In this document: positions 14,105 through 20,504 of the stretch, piece after piece | Layout: each line of letters starts with the position of its first letter | How positions within the stretch are numbered: the first letter of the stretch is position 1 | DNA from: an uncultured Bacteroidaceae bacterium | GTDB lineage: Bacteria; Bacteroidota; Bacteroidia; Bacteroidales; Bacteroidaceae | DNA length: 20,504 nucleotides | Direction of reading: 5' to 3' | NCBI GenBank assembly: GCA_904501945.1 | Contig: CAJGCU010000036.1 | Coordinates: forward strand, 1 to 20,504 | Made by a program: the position numbers and the translations under genes | Notes under the pieces: generated by a model | What the model was told of the DNA's origin: nothing | The model's input: only the letters and a program-made list of their open reading frames with translations | Databases searched by the model: none

Positions 14105-15220
14105 ATGATAACCGCAGAACAACTGAAAGACATTAAGGACCGCGCGGATGCACTGCGCCGTTATTTGCAGATAGACAACAAGTTAATCGAAGTGCAGGAA
14201 GAAGAGTTGCGCACCCAGGCCCCAGGCTTCTGGGACGACCAGAAAGCAGCCGAAGAGCAGATGAAGAAAGTGAAGGATTTGCAGAAATGGATTGACGGAT
14301 ACAACGAAGTGAAAGCTGCAACAGACGACACCGAGGTTGCGTTCGACTTCTACAAGGAAGAGATGAGCACCGAAGAAGAAGTTGACCAATACTATGCAAC
14401 AGCATTGCAATTGATTGAAGACCTCGAGCTGAAGAACATGCTGAGAGGCGAAGCCGACGGCATGGACGCCGTGCTGAAGATAAACTCTGGTGCAGGTGGC
14501 ACCGAGGCACAAGACTGGGCATCGATGCTGATGCGCATGTATCAGCGATATGCCGAGGCACACAAGTACAAAGTAAACATCAGCAACTTCATCGACGGTG
14601 ACGAAGCAGGCATCAAGACCGTGACCATGGAAATCGTTGGCGACCAGGCGTATGGATTCCTGAAAGGCGAGAGCGGCGTACACCGCCTGGTGCGCGTCAG
14701 CCCCTACAACGCACAGGGAAAGCGCATGACCTCTTTCGCCTCAGTGTTTGTCACCCCGCTTGTCGACGATTCCATCGAGGTCGTGATAGACAAAAGCAAA
14801 ATCAGCTGGGACACTTTCCGCAGTTCAGGCGCAGGAGGCCAGAACGTAAACAAAGTCGAGACAGGCGTACGCCTTCGCTATCAGTACGTTGACCCCGACA
14901 CAGGCGAGGAAGAAGAAATCCTGATTGAAAACACCGAAACTCGCAAACAGCAGGAAAACCGCGAAAACGCCATGCGACTCCTCCGCTCACAGCTCTACGA
15001 CCGCGCGCTGAAAAAGAAAATGGCCGAACAGCAGAAGATAGAAGCAGGAAAGAAAAAGATTGAATGGGGCAGCCAAATCCGTTCCTACGTGTTTGACGAC
15101 CGCCGTGTCAAAGACCATCGCACCAACCACCAGACAAGCGACGTGGGCGGCGTGATGGACGGCAAGCTCGACGGCTTCATCAAAGCCTACCTCATGGAAT
15201 TTTCAGAAACCGAAATGTAG
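14105..15220 (+). CDS. prfB: Peptide chain release factor 2
   Basis: The protein (371 residues) recognises UGA and UAA and triggers release of the finished polypeptide on the ribosome. Domain 1 is a helical bundle (1-110). The decoding loop reads RVSPYNAQGKRMTSF with SPY at 199-201, where E. coli RF2 has SPF. The catalytic GGQ is at 244-246 (SSGAGGQNVNKVETGVRL), the six-residue offset from E. coli being constant between the two motifs. The gene is read in one frame throughout: codons 21-22 (TTG CAG, 14165-14170) occupy the place of the CTT TGA frameshift site of E. coli prfB. The usual autoregulatory frameshift is therefore absent. It heads a co-directional run of five genes. Confidence 0.97.
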   Translation: MITAEQLKDIKDRADALRRYLQIDNKLIEVQEEELRTQAPGFWDDQKAAEEQMKKVKDLQKWIDGYNEVKAATDDTEVAFDFYKEEMSTEEEVDQYYATALQLIEDLELKNMLRGEADGMDAVLKINSGAGGTEAQDWASMLMRMYQRYAEAHKYKVNISNFIDGDEAGIKTVTMEIVGDQAYGFLKGESGVHRLVRVSPYNAQGKRMTSFASVFVTPLVDDSIEVVIDKSKISWDTFRSSGAGGQNVNKVETGVRLRYQYVDPDTGEEEEILIENTETRKQQENRENAMRLLRSQLYDRALKKKMAEQQKIEAGKKKIEWGSQIRSYVFDDRRVKDHRTNHQTSDVGGVMDGKLDGFIKAYLMEFSETEM

Positions 15221-15226
15221 AAAACA

Positions 15227-15246
15227 CCTCTGCCTTAAGGGGGAGG
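15227..15246 (+). other. Palindrome in the prfB-CYTH gap
   Basis: CCTCTGCCTTAAGGGGGAGG is self-complementary at nearly every position, with one mismatch and one G-T pair, and could form a seven-pair stem with a CTTAAG loop. It begins six bases after the prfB stop and ends 25 bases before the next ATG, so it could attenuate or protect the transcript. There is no T-tract. Confidence 0.45.
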
Positions 15247-15271
15247 ACTACGGACAACAGAACGCAAAACC

Positions 15272-15760
15272 ATGCAAGAGATAGAACGCAAATTTCTGGT
15301 AACAGGCGAATTCAAGTCCTTAGCCTACGACAAGACCCACATCGAGCAAGGCTATTTCGCCACAGAACCCGGCAAAACCGTCAGAGTGCGCATCCGCAAC
15401 GACAAAGGCTATCTGACCATCAAAGGGCCTTCGAGCAAGGACGGACTCTCTCGCTACGAATTTGAAGTAGAAGTACCTCTGGAGGATGCACAGGAAATGA
15501 TGAAACTCTGTGTGCCAGGACGCGTCAACAAAGACCGCTACCTCATCAAAAGCGGCAAACACATTGTTGAAGTCGATGAGTTCTTCGATGAGAATGAAGG
15601 ACTCATACTGGCCGAAATTGAACTGGAGAACGAAGACGAAGCGTATGTCAAGCCCGACTTTCTCGGAGCCGAAGTGACAGGAGACAAGCGCTACTACAAC
15701 AAATACATGATACGTCATCCATACAAGCAGTGGCGAAACCAAGCAGAACCCCACCCATGA
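15272..15760 (+). CDS. CYTH-domain protein (triphosphate tunnel metalloenzyme family)
   Basis: This is a 162-residue single-domain CYTH protein. The N-terminal ExExK signature is visible as EIERKFLV (Glu3, Glu5, Lys7), followed by alternating charged beta-strands expected for the metal- and triphosphate-binding tunnel: KTVRVRIRNDKGYLTIKG, SRYEFEVEVP, KDRYLIKSGKHIVEVDEF and LILAEIELENEDE. Small bacterial members usually hydrolyse inorganic tripolyphosphate or nucleoside triphosphates; the substrate here is not known. The stop codon overlaps the start of the VanZ-like gene (ATGA, 15757-15760), so the two are translationally coupled. Confidence 0.93.
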   Translation: MQEIERKFLVTGEFKSLAYDKTHIEQGYFATEPGKTVRVRIRNDKGYLTIKGPSSKDGLSRYEFEVEVPLEDAQEMMKLCVPGRVNKDRYLIKSGKHIVEVDEFFDENEGLILAEIELENEDEAYVKPDFLGAEVTGDKRYYNKYMIRHPYKQWRNQAEPHP

Positions 15761-16143
15761 AGAAATACCTATTCACAGAAATCACATCCATAGCTATCGT
15801 GGTGCTGAGCCTCATCCCCATTCCCGAGGAACCGCCATTGGTAGACGTTCCCCTCATCGACAAATGGGTACATTTCGTGATGTATGCAGCACTTTCTCTG
15901 GTCATGTGGTTCGACCACATCGTTATGAACAAAAAAGCCATGTCCCCCACCTTCCTGCTGCTCACATTCCTCTACCCCGCTTTTCTCGGCGGCATGATGG
16001 AATTGGCACAAGCCTATCTCACCACTTGCCGTTCAGGCGATTTCATCGATTTCGTTGCTAATGTTATAGGCGCAGTTATTGGAGTGATTTGTTGTTTCTT
16101 ATTCAATAAGTTATGGAAAGAGAGAAATTCGGTTCGAAGATAG
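15757..16143 (+). CDS. VanZ-family small membrane protein
   Basis: The protein has 128 residues and about four transmembrane helices (roughly 8-22, 37-54, 64-82, 99-117). The start at 15757 is chosen because it gives MKKYLF directly before the first helix and forms an ATGA overlap with the CYTH gene; an in-frame ATG nine codons earlier lies inside that gene. The VanZ-like pattern is visible as DKWVHFVMYAALSLVMW (35-51) and ELAQAYLTTCRSGDFIDFVANVIGAVIG (82-109), with Glu82, Gln85, Arg92, Asp98 and Asn102. The family is named for teicoplanin resistance in enterococci, but most members have no known function and resistance should not be assumed. It overlaps the next gene by 31 bases. Confidence 0.88.
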   Translation: MKKYLFTEITSIAIVVLSLIPIPEEPPLVDVPLIDKWVHFVMYAALSLVMWFDHIVMNKKAMSPTFLLLTFLYPAFLGGMMELAQAYLTTCRSGDFIDFVANVIGAVIGVICCFLFNKLWKERNSVRR

Positions 16144-17489
16144 GAGCCATCCTTGCTGCGGCAGGTTCAGCAGTAGGTCTTGGCAATATCTGGCGCTTCC
16201 CCATTCAGACTGGTGAAAACGGCGGTGCCGCTTTCATCATCATATACATTGTGTGCATCTTAGTACTGGGCTTGCCCATCATGATTAGCGAGTTCATGAT
16301 AGGACGCCACACCCACGCCAACACAGCAGGAGCATACCGCATCATGTCCAACGGGTCGCCATGGAAATGGGTCGGCTGGCTCGGCGTATTCACTGGCTGG
16401 TTCATCCTGTGCTACTACAACGTCGTGGGTGCATGGACACTGCACTACGCCTTTCTTTCCATCACCAACGCCTTCCAAGGTGTGGATGCCAAAGACTACG
16501 GCAACATCTTCAACCATTTTGTCGAAAATCCATGGATGCCCACCCTCTGGCTATTCCTCTTCATCGGAATCATCCATTACGTCATCACCCGCGGCGTACA
16601 GTCAGGCATAGAGAAATCCTCAAAGTTACTCATGCCTGCCCTGTTTGTCATCACGGTATGCCTGGTCATCTGCTCCGTAACCCTCCCCGGAGCAACGCGA
16701 GGACTGGAGTTCCTGCTTATGCCTGACTGGAGTAAAGTAACCAGCAGCACCGTGCTCAAAGCACTTGGACAAGCCTTCTTCTCCCTGAGTCTCGCCATGG
16801 GGTGCCTATGCACCTATGCCAGCTACTTCGACAAGAAGACACCGCTCGCCAAGTCGGCCGTCAACGTAGCCGCTATCGACACCACAATAGCCATTATGGC
16901 AGGATTCATCATCTTCCCGTCCATATTCAACATCGGCATGAATCCTGATGAGGCCGGCATGGGTGCCAGCCTGACCTTCATTTCGCTGCCCAACGTCTTC
17001 CAGCAGGCATTCGGAGCAGGAAGCTCTCTGGCTGCCATCGTTTCCGCCCTGTTCTACTTCCTCCTGTTCTTCGCCGCGCTGACCAGTTCCATCTCGTTGC
17101 ACGAAGTGGCAACAGCCTACATGTCAGAAGAATTCAAGAAATCGCGCAAACAATCGGCGATGATTGTCACAGCTACCATCTTAGTGCTGGGCACACTTTG
17201 CTCGCTCTCCTTCGGTCCCCTCGGCAACATCACCTTGTTCGGCCGCAACATCTTCACTCTTTTCGACGACTTCTCCGCCATGGTGCTCCTCCCCGTTGGC
17301 GGTCTGCTCATCAGCATCTTTGCAGGATGGGTGCTCGACAAGAAGTTTTACCAGAATGAAATCAGCAACGGCGGGACACTGAAAACACCTTATTTCAGAC
17401 TGTTAGTATTCTCTTTGCGTTACCTCTCTCCCGTTGCCATCGGACTCATATTTCTCGACCAGTTGGGAGTATTCAAGCTTTTTAGTTAA
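16113..17489 (+). CDS. Sodium-dependent transporter of the neurotransmitter:sodium symporter (SNF) family
   Basis: This 458-residue inner-membrane protein has about eleven to twelve helices. Helix 1 carries the family signature GSAVGLGNIWRFPIQTGENGGAAF (18-41), whose unwound centre binds Na+ and substrate in LeuT-type transporters. Later helices include LGQAFFSLSLAMGCLCTYASYF and FAALTSSISLHEV, the positions that form the second half of the Na+ sites. Bacterial members import amino acids or related compounds using the Na+ gradient; the substrate cannot be read here. The gene starts inside the VanZ-like gene (31-base overlap) and is followed after six bases by the HAD gene, so it is firmly within the operon. 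Confidence 0.95.
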   Translation: MEREKFGSKIGAILAAAGSAVGLGNIWRFPIQTGENGGAAFIIIYIVCILVLGLPIMISEFMIGRHTHANTAGAYRIMSNGSPWKWVGWLGVFTGWFILCYYNVVGAWTLHYAFLSITNAFQGVDAKDYGNIFNHFVENPWMPTLWLFLFIGIIHYVITRGVQSGIEKSSKLLMPALFVITVCLVICSVTLPGATRGLEFLLMPDWSKVTSSTVLKALGQAFFSLSLAMGCLCTYASYFDKKTPLAKSAVNVAAIDTTIAIMAGFIIFPSIFNIGMNPDEAGMGASLTFISLPNVFQQAFGAGSSLAAIVSALFYFLLFFAALTSSISLHEVATAYMSEEFKKSRKQSAMIVTATILVLGTLCSLSFGPLGNITLFGRNIFTLFDDFSAMVLLPVGGLLISIFAGWVLDKKFYQNEISNGGTLKTPYFRLLVFSLRYLSPVAIGLIFLDQLGVFKLFS

Positions 17490-17495
17490 GAATCA

Positions 17496-18275
17496 ATGAT
17501 TAAAGCTATCTTCTTCGATATCGACGGAACACTCGTCTCGTTCAACACGCACCGCATTCCGCAATCCACCATCGATGCTGTCCATGCCGTGCGGCAGCAA
17601 GGCATCAAAGTGTTCGTTGCTACTGGACGCCCCTTACCATTCATCAACAACATTGCAGGACTAGAATACGATGGCATCATGTCTGCCAATGGCGCAAGCA
17701 TCACTCTGGCCGATGGTACCGTGATTACGCATAAGCCTGTCAATAAGGAAGATGTAAAACGCATCATCAAATATCAGAACGAAAATCCCATCGCCATTGC
17801 CTATGCAACCAACGACGATGCTTTCGTCACCCACTACAACAAGAATTTCCAAGAAGTGTTCGACCTGCTGGACCTTCCCAATCCAAAAGAACTCCCTGCA
17901 GAAGAAGCCCTGAACATGGACATCATGCAGATTATCGCCTTCTTCACCGAGCAAGAAGAGCCATTCATCATGAACCATGTGCTCACAGGATGCAGTGCCC
18001 AACGATGGCATCCCTTCTTTGCCGACTGCGTAGTCAGCGGTACCAACAAAGCCACAGGCATCGACGACATTTGCCATCACTATGGCTTCGACATATCAGA
18101 GACCATGGCCTTTGGCGATGGAGGAAACGACAAGCCCATGCTGTCTCATGCAGGCTGGGGCATCGCCATGGGCAATGCTTCAGATGCCGTAAAAGACTGT
18201 GCGCGCTACACCACCGACACGGTTGACAACGACGGCATCGCCAAAGTGCTTTTCCGCATCCAAGATTTCAAATAA
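17496..18275 (+). CDS. HAD-superfamily hydrolase, Cof type (subfamily IIB)
   Basis: The protein (259 residues) is a soluble Mg2+-dependent phosphatase. All four HAD motifs can be seen: DIDGT (8-12, nucleophile Asp8 and acid Asp10), the Thr of VATGRP (43), Lys185 in GTNKATGID, and GDGGND (207-212). The cap between motifs II and III is of the large C2/IIB type. Family members hydrolyse sugar phosphates, nucleotides or cofactor phosphates such as PLP or FMN; specificity is not evident. It lies six bases after the transporter gene and is the last gene of the prfB run, followed by a weak hairpin. Confidence 0.94.
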   Translation: MIKAIFFDIDGTLVSFNTHRIPQSTIDAVHAVRQQGIKVFVATGRPLPFINNIAGLEYDGIMSANGASITLADGTVITHKPVNKEDVKRIIKYQNENPIAIAYATNDDAFVTHYNKNFQEVFDLLDLPNPKELPAEEALNMDIMQIIAFFTEQEEPFIMNHVLTGCSAQRWHPFFADCVVSGTNKATGIDDICHHYGFDISETMAFGDGGNDKPMLSHAGWGIAMGNASDAVKDCARYTTDTVDNDGIAKVLFRIQDFK

Positions 18276-18296
18276 GTTTTTTTCTGCACTTATTTT
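18270..18296 (+). terminator. Weak hairpin and T-tract at the end of the HAD gene
   Basis: AAATAAGT (18270-18277) and ACTTATTT (18288-18295) form an 8-bp stem overlapping the HAD stop codon. The loop is ten bases and T-rich sequence follows. The stem is AT-rich and therefore weak. The remaining gap up to 18435 is T-rich, then A-rich, and shows no gene. Confidence 0.4.
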
Positions 18297-18435
18297 ATCA
18301 TTTTTTATCCACGTCCGAAACCACCATCCTTTCCTGCACAAATTCAAGTACTTAAGTATCGAACAACGCATCATCGCCCCTGACTGAATTGACAACAAAA
18401 AACATTTTTTTTCAAAAAAAACACATTTTTTTGTT

Positions 18436-18443
18436 TAATTTTG
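18436..18443 (+). promoter_or_regulatory. Putative -7 box of the sigma-factor operon
   Basis: TAATTTTG fits TAnnTTTG and is preceded by long A/T homopolymer tracts (18398-18435), but no clear TTG sits 19-21 bases upstream. Transcription would start near 18450, about 20 bases before the ATG at 18470. This also rules out the in-frame ATG at 18446 as the start. Confidence 0.55.
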
Positions 18444-18469
18444 CAATGCTGATTCGTTATATAGGCGAT

Positions 18470-18967
18470 ATGACTTCAAAAGAGTTCGAACATAAAGCGA
18501 TGAAGATGCGCATACAAGCGTTAAAAACGGCATGCAAATTTGGGTTCTCGCCTGAAGAGGCAGAGGATGTGGCACAGGACGTGATGCTGCGGCTCTGGGC
18601 TATGCACGAACGCATCGGAGCAAACGACCCTGTAGAACGATTAGCAAGCATTGCCGCTCGGCACCGTTGCATCGACAAGCTTCGTTTGCGGAATTCTCAA
18701 AAAAACATCGAGGACTACGAAGCCTGCAGCCAAGAGCAGAATCAGCACGAAGAACTCGAATACAAAGAACTGGAGCAATGGCTTCTCCGACAAATAGAGC
18801 AGTTACCCAACACCTGCGGAATCGTCTTAAAGATGAGACAGCTGGAACATCGGGATATCGACGGAATCGCAGCCCTGCTCGGCATCAACAAATCATCAGT
18901 TTCAGCCCTGCTATCAAGGGCAAGAAACCTACTCTTACAAAAAATAGAAAGGAGAAAAAGAAAATGA
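18470..18967 (+). CDS. ECF-type RNA polymerase sigma factor
   Basis: The protein has 165 residues, a normal length for an extracytoplasmic-function sigma factor. Region 2, which melts the promoter and binds core polymerase, is visible as GFSPEEAEDVAQDVMLRLW followed by a helix ending ARHRCIDKLRLR. Region 4, which binds the -35 side, spans the LPNTCGIVLKMRQLEHRDIDGIAALLGINKSS segment with a helix-turn-helix and ends SVSALLSRARNLLLQKI. The ATG at 18470 is chosen because upstream starts lie at or before the predicted transcription start. Its last four bases overlap the start of the next gene (ATGA, 18964-18967), so sigma factor and membrane partner are made together. Targets are unknown; autoregulation is likely by analogy. 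Confidence 0.93.
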   Translation: MTSKEFEHKAMKMRIQALKTACKFGFSPEEAEDVAQDVMLRLWAMHERIGANDPVERLASIAARHRCIDKLRLRNSQKNIEDYEACSQEQNQHEELEYKELEQWLLRQIEQLPNTCGIVLKMRQLEHRDIDGIAALLGINKSSVSALLSRARNLLLQKIERRKRK

Positions 18968-19779
18968 AACGACAAACACCAATGCCCCCCCAGGACATAG
19001 AGCAATTGCTCCAACGTTTTCAGGACGGTACAACCACCCTGCAGGAAGAGCAGCTGTTGGCAGAGTTCTTCCGCACCCACAAGGTCAAGGACGAGTGGAA
19101 AGCCTTTCAAACCATGTTCTACTTGTTCGACAACGGAAAAGTTAACATAGAAGAAGAGGAGAAAAAACACATCGCATGGTGGAAGTACGCAAGCATCGCA
19201 GCCGCCATCACCCTCTTGCTCACGCTGGGTATCCACTTCGGCAGTCGAAACGATGAAAAGCCCGTTCTCATCGCAAAGGTTGACACAACAACGACTGTTC
19301 CGCAGACTGAAAAGCAGCCCGAGACCCAACCCGAAACCAAGAAGGCGGAAGAACAGTCACAAAAAGAACAGCCACAACAGGAAAAAAAGTCCACCCCTGC
19401 CAAGCCCGACTCTGTAAATAAGGTCAAGGAGATACACAGACTCACCCGACCTCCTAAATACTACATGGCAAAAGCCGAAACCACAAAGCCACAGCCAGAA
19501 ACCACCATAGAAACTGCTGAAGTACAAAATGTTCCGAACAACAATTCAGTCAAGACCGAAGTAAAAACTGCAGCGACAGCACCGCCACTAGTAGAGAAAG
19601 AACTGTATTCAGAATCTGCAATATTCATTAGAAATGTGCCCACCCTGCCTGACTACGAAGAGATGAAATACGAAATCATGCTACGTGGCGAACGCCTGTC
19701 CCAACTCATCGACACGACCTTTAACTTTAACATAAATATAAACGACAACATCGCCCAGAACGAAGAAGTCGATTGGTAA
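18964..19779 (+). CDS. Single-pass membrane protein with Pro/Gln/Glu/Lys-rich periplasmic segment; putative anti-sigma factor
   Basis: The protein has 271 residues. The start at 18964 forms an ATGA overlap with the sigma-factor gene; the frame extends further back only as an out-of-frame shadow of that gene. The cytoplasmic part (1-70) is helical and acidic (DIEQLLQRFQDGTTTLQEEQLLAEFF), followed by one transmembrane helix at about 72-93 (WWKYASIAAAITLLLTLGIHF). Then comes a low-complexity stretch (about 110-150) rich in Pro, Gln, Glu and Lys. A more ordered C-terminal part (about 215-271) contains NVPTLPDYEEMKYEIMLRGERLSQLIDTTF. No zinc-binding HC-C motif of ZAS anti-sigma factors is present. 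Position and topology suggest a membrane anti-sigma factor or sensor, which is inference. Confidence 0.85.
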   Translation: MKRQTPMPPQDIEQLLQRFQDGTTTLQEEQLLAEFFRTHKVKDEWKAFQTMFYLFDNGKVNIEEEEKKHIAWWKYASIAAAITLLLTLGIHFGSRNDEKPVLIAKVDTTTTVPQTEKQPETQPETKKAEEQSQKEQPQQEKKSTPAKPDSVNKVKEIHRLTRPPKYYMAKAETTKPQPETTIETAEVQNVPNNNSVKTEVKTAATAPPLVEKELYSESAIFIRNVPTLPDYEEMKYEIMLRGERLSQLIDTTFNFNININDNIAQNEEVDW

Positions 19780-19801
19780 AACCTCTTTAGCAACTAACTA
19801 T

Positions 19802-20504
19802 ATGAAAAAGAACATATTCATACTTACCGCTTGGTTGATAAGCATTTGCGCAGATGCGCAGATAAACCCGAAGCTTCGGAGCATCATCTACGACCAGCGT
19901 CCTTATGGCTTTTACGAGCGCGACTTCGATGCGAAAGGAATACGCATTTATGCAGGAGGCCCAATCTATCATAAAGCAGATTTTACAAATTCTTTTACTA
20001 AAGAAAGATACGAAGAAGCTGAACAAAGATTCCAATCCACACGAAACACCTGTCGCGCTTTGGCTAGCGAAGCATTAGAAAGCTACCTGTGGGAATCGCA
20101 CGAAGAAGGAATAGACACCTTGATGTATATCCTCACACTGGATAATCCTGCAGGAAAAGAAACTTTCAGATTCTTCTACAGGCCAGACAGCATAAAATAC
20201 GTATCATTGCCAGAAAAGGGTAACGAGCTTCAACACAAAGGAATCTATTCTTTTGAATATTGCCTTGAAAATGGAGACACTTACCAGAATCATTGCCTCG
20301 ACACACTAAAAATAGAGAAATACCTCAAACCTGTATTAACCCAGAAAGGAATCAAGAACCATAAATTCTACCTGTATGACGACCATACCGTCAAGGACAC
20401 CACCTACGACTTTGTCCATTTTACTAAAACAAATTCCGCCACCTCCGAAATCCAAGGAACAATCTACACCATACAGTCGAAAGAACAAGCAGATGACGTG
20501 CTCA
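19802..20504 (+). CDS. Secreted protein of unknown function, cut by the window edge
   Basis: An open frame begins with ATG at 19802, 22 bases after the stop of the membrane-protein gene, and continues through 234 codons to the end of the window without a stop. The N terminus MKKNIFILTAWLISICADAQ is a signal peptide. The mature part is mixed alpha/beta with many Tyr, Asp, Glu and Lys residues (for example DQRPYGFYERDFDAKGIRIYAGG and RFFYRPDSIKYVSLPEKG). I recognise no family. Tight linkage to the sigma factor and membrane protein suggests the three work together at the envelope. The 3' end lies outside the window. Confidence 0.85.
   Translation, partial: MKKNIFILTAWLISICADAQINPKLRSIIYDQRPYGFYERDFDAKGIRIYAGGPIYHKADFTNSFTKERYEEAEQRFQSTRNTCRALASEALESYLWESHEEGIDTLMYILTLDNPAGKETFRFFYRPDSIKYVSLPEKGNELQHKGIYSFEYCLENGDTYQNHCLDTLKIEKYLKPVLTQKGIKNHKFYLYDDHTVKDTTYDFVHFTKTNSATSEIQGTIYTIQSKEQADDVL

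Noticed and set aside
15730..15756. Earlier ATG for the VanZ-like protein
   Set aside because: It lies inside the CYTH gene, and the ATG at 15757 gives both an ATGA overlap and a proper MKK-type membrane-protein start.
15757..16143. Glycopeptide-resistance gene
   Set aside because: VanZ-family membership is based on topology and a few conserved residues; no other van genes are present and most family members are unrelated to resistance.
18389..18469. Upstream TTG and ATG starts for the sigma factor
   Set aside because: They lie upstream of or within the predicted promoter/transcription start, so they would not be on the transcript.

Overview
The window looks like a chromosomal segment of a Bacteroidales bacterium, most likely a Prevotella/Segatella-type organism. 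The evidence is: several Bacteroidetes-type promoters (TAnnTTTG boxes, some with a TTG about 19-21 bases upstream), almost no Shine-Dalgarno sequences, secreted proteins ending in a short '(V)Y(N/T)xxGxx...K' sorting-like tail, a long LptF/LptG permease, and fused RibBA. No mobile-element genes, integrase, CRISPR array or rRNA was seen.

Layout. (1) 1-638: AT-rich low complexity, an octamer array, and a G-rich palindrome-rich element carrying a promoter. (2) 639-3812 (+): a secreted multidomain GH98-type glycoside hydrolase, followed by a hairpin terminator. (3) 4219-4292 (-): tRNA-Met(CAU) with its own promoter and terminator. (4) 4395-4648: a 44-bp direct repeat with an internal hairpin, a promoter, and two inverted octamer arrays that form the leader of fabI (4649-5512, +). 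(5) 5601-9386 (-): a 1261-residue secreted protein whose unidentified core is framed by two related 'NPSFE' modules; it converges on fabI at a shared terminator. (6) 9578-13972 (-): aminotransferase, ribBA and an LptF/LptG-family permease, transcribed permease -> ribBA -> aminotransferase. (7) 14105-18275 (+): a compact run of prfB, CYTH-domain protein, VanZ-like membrane protein, Na+-dependent NSS transporter and Cof-type HAD phosphatase. It diverges from the permease through a mirror-image promoter pair. (8) 18470-20504 (+): ECF sigma factor, a single-pass membrane protein with a Pro/Gln/Glu/Lys-rich periplasmic stretch, and a secreted protein cut by the window edge.

How it fits together. 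The genes in the middle are housekeeping: fatty-acid elongation, riboflavin, amino-acid metabolism, LPS export and translation termination. The accessory interest lies in the two large orphan secreted glycan-type proteins without a SusC/SusD pair, the sigma-factor operon that looks like an uncharacterised envelope-signalling module, and the non-coding layer. That layer has three separate 8-bp-period arrays, two of them directly upstream of start codons, and several palindromic elements that end in or contain a promoter. Coordinates and motif matches were read by eye; no database search was possible.
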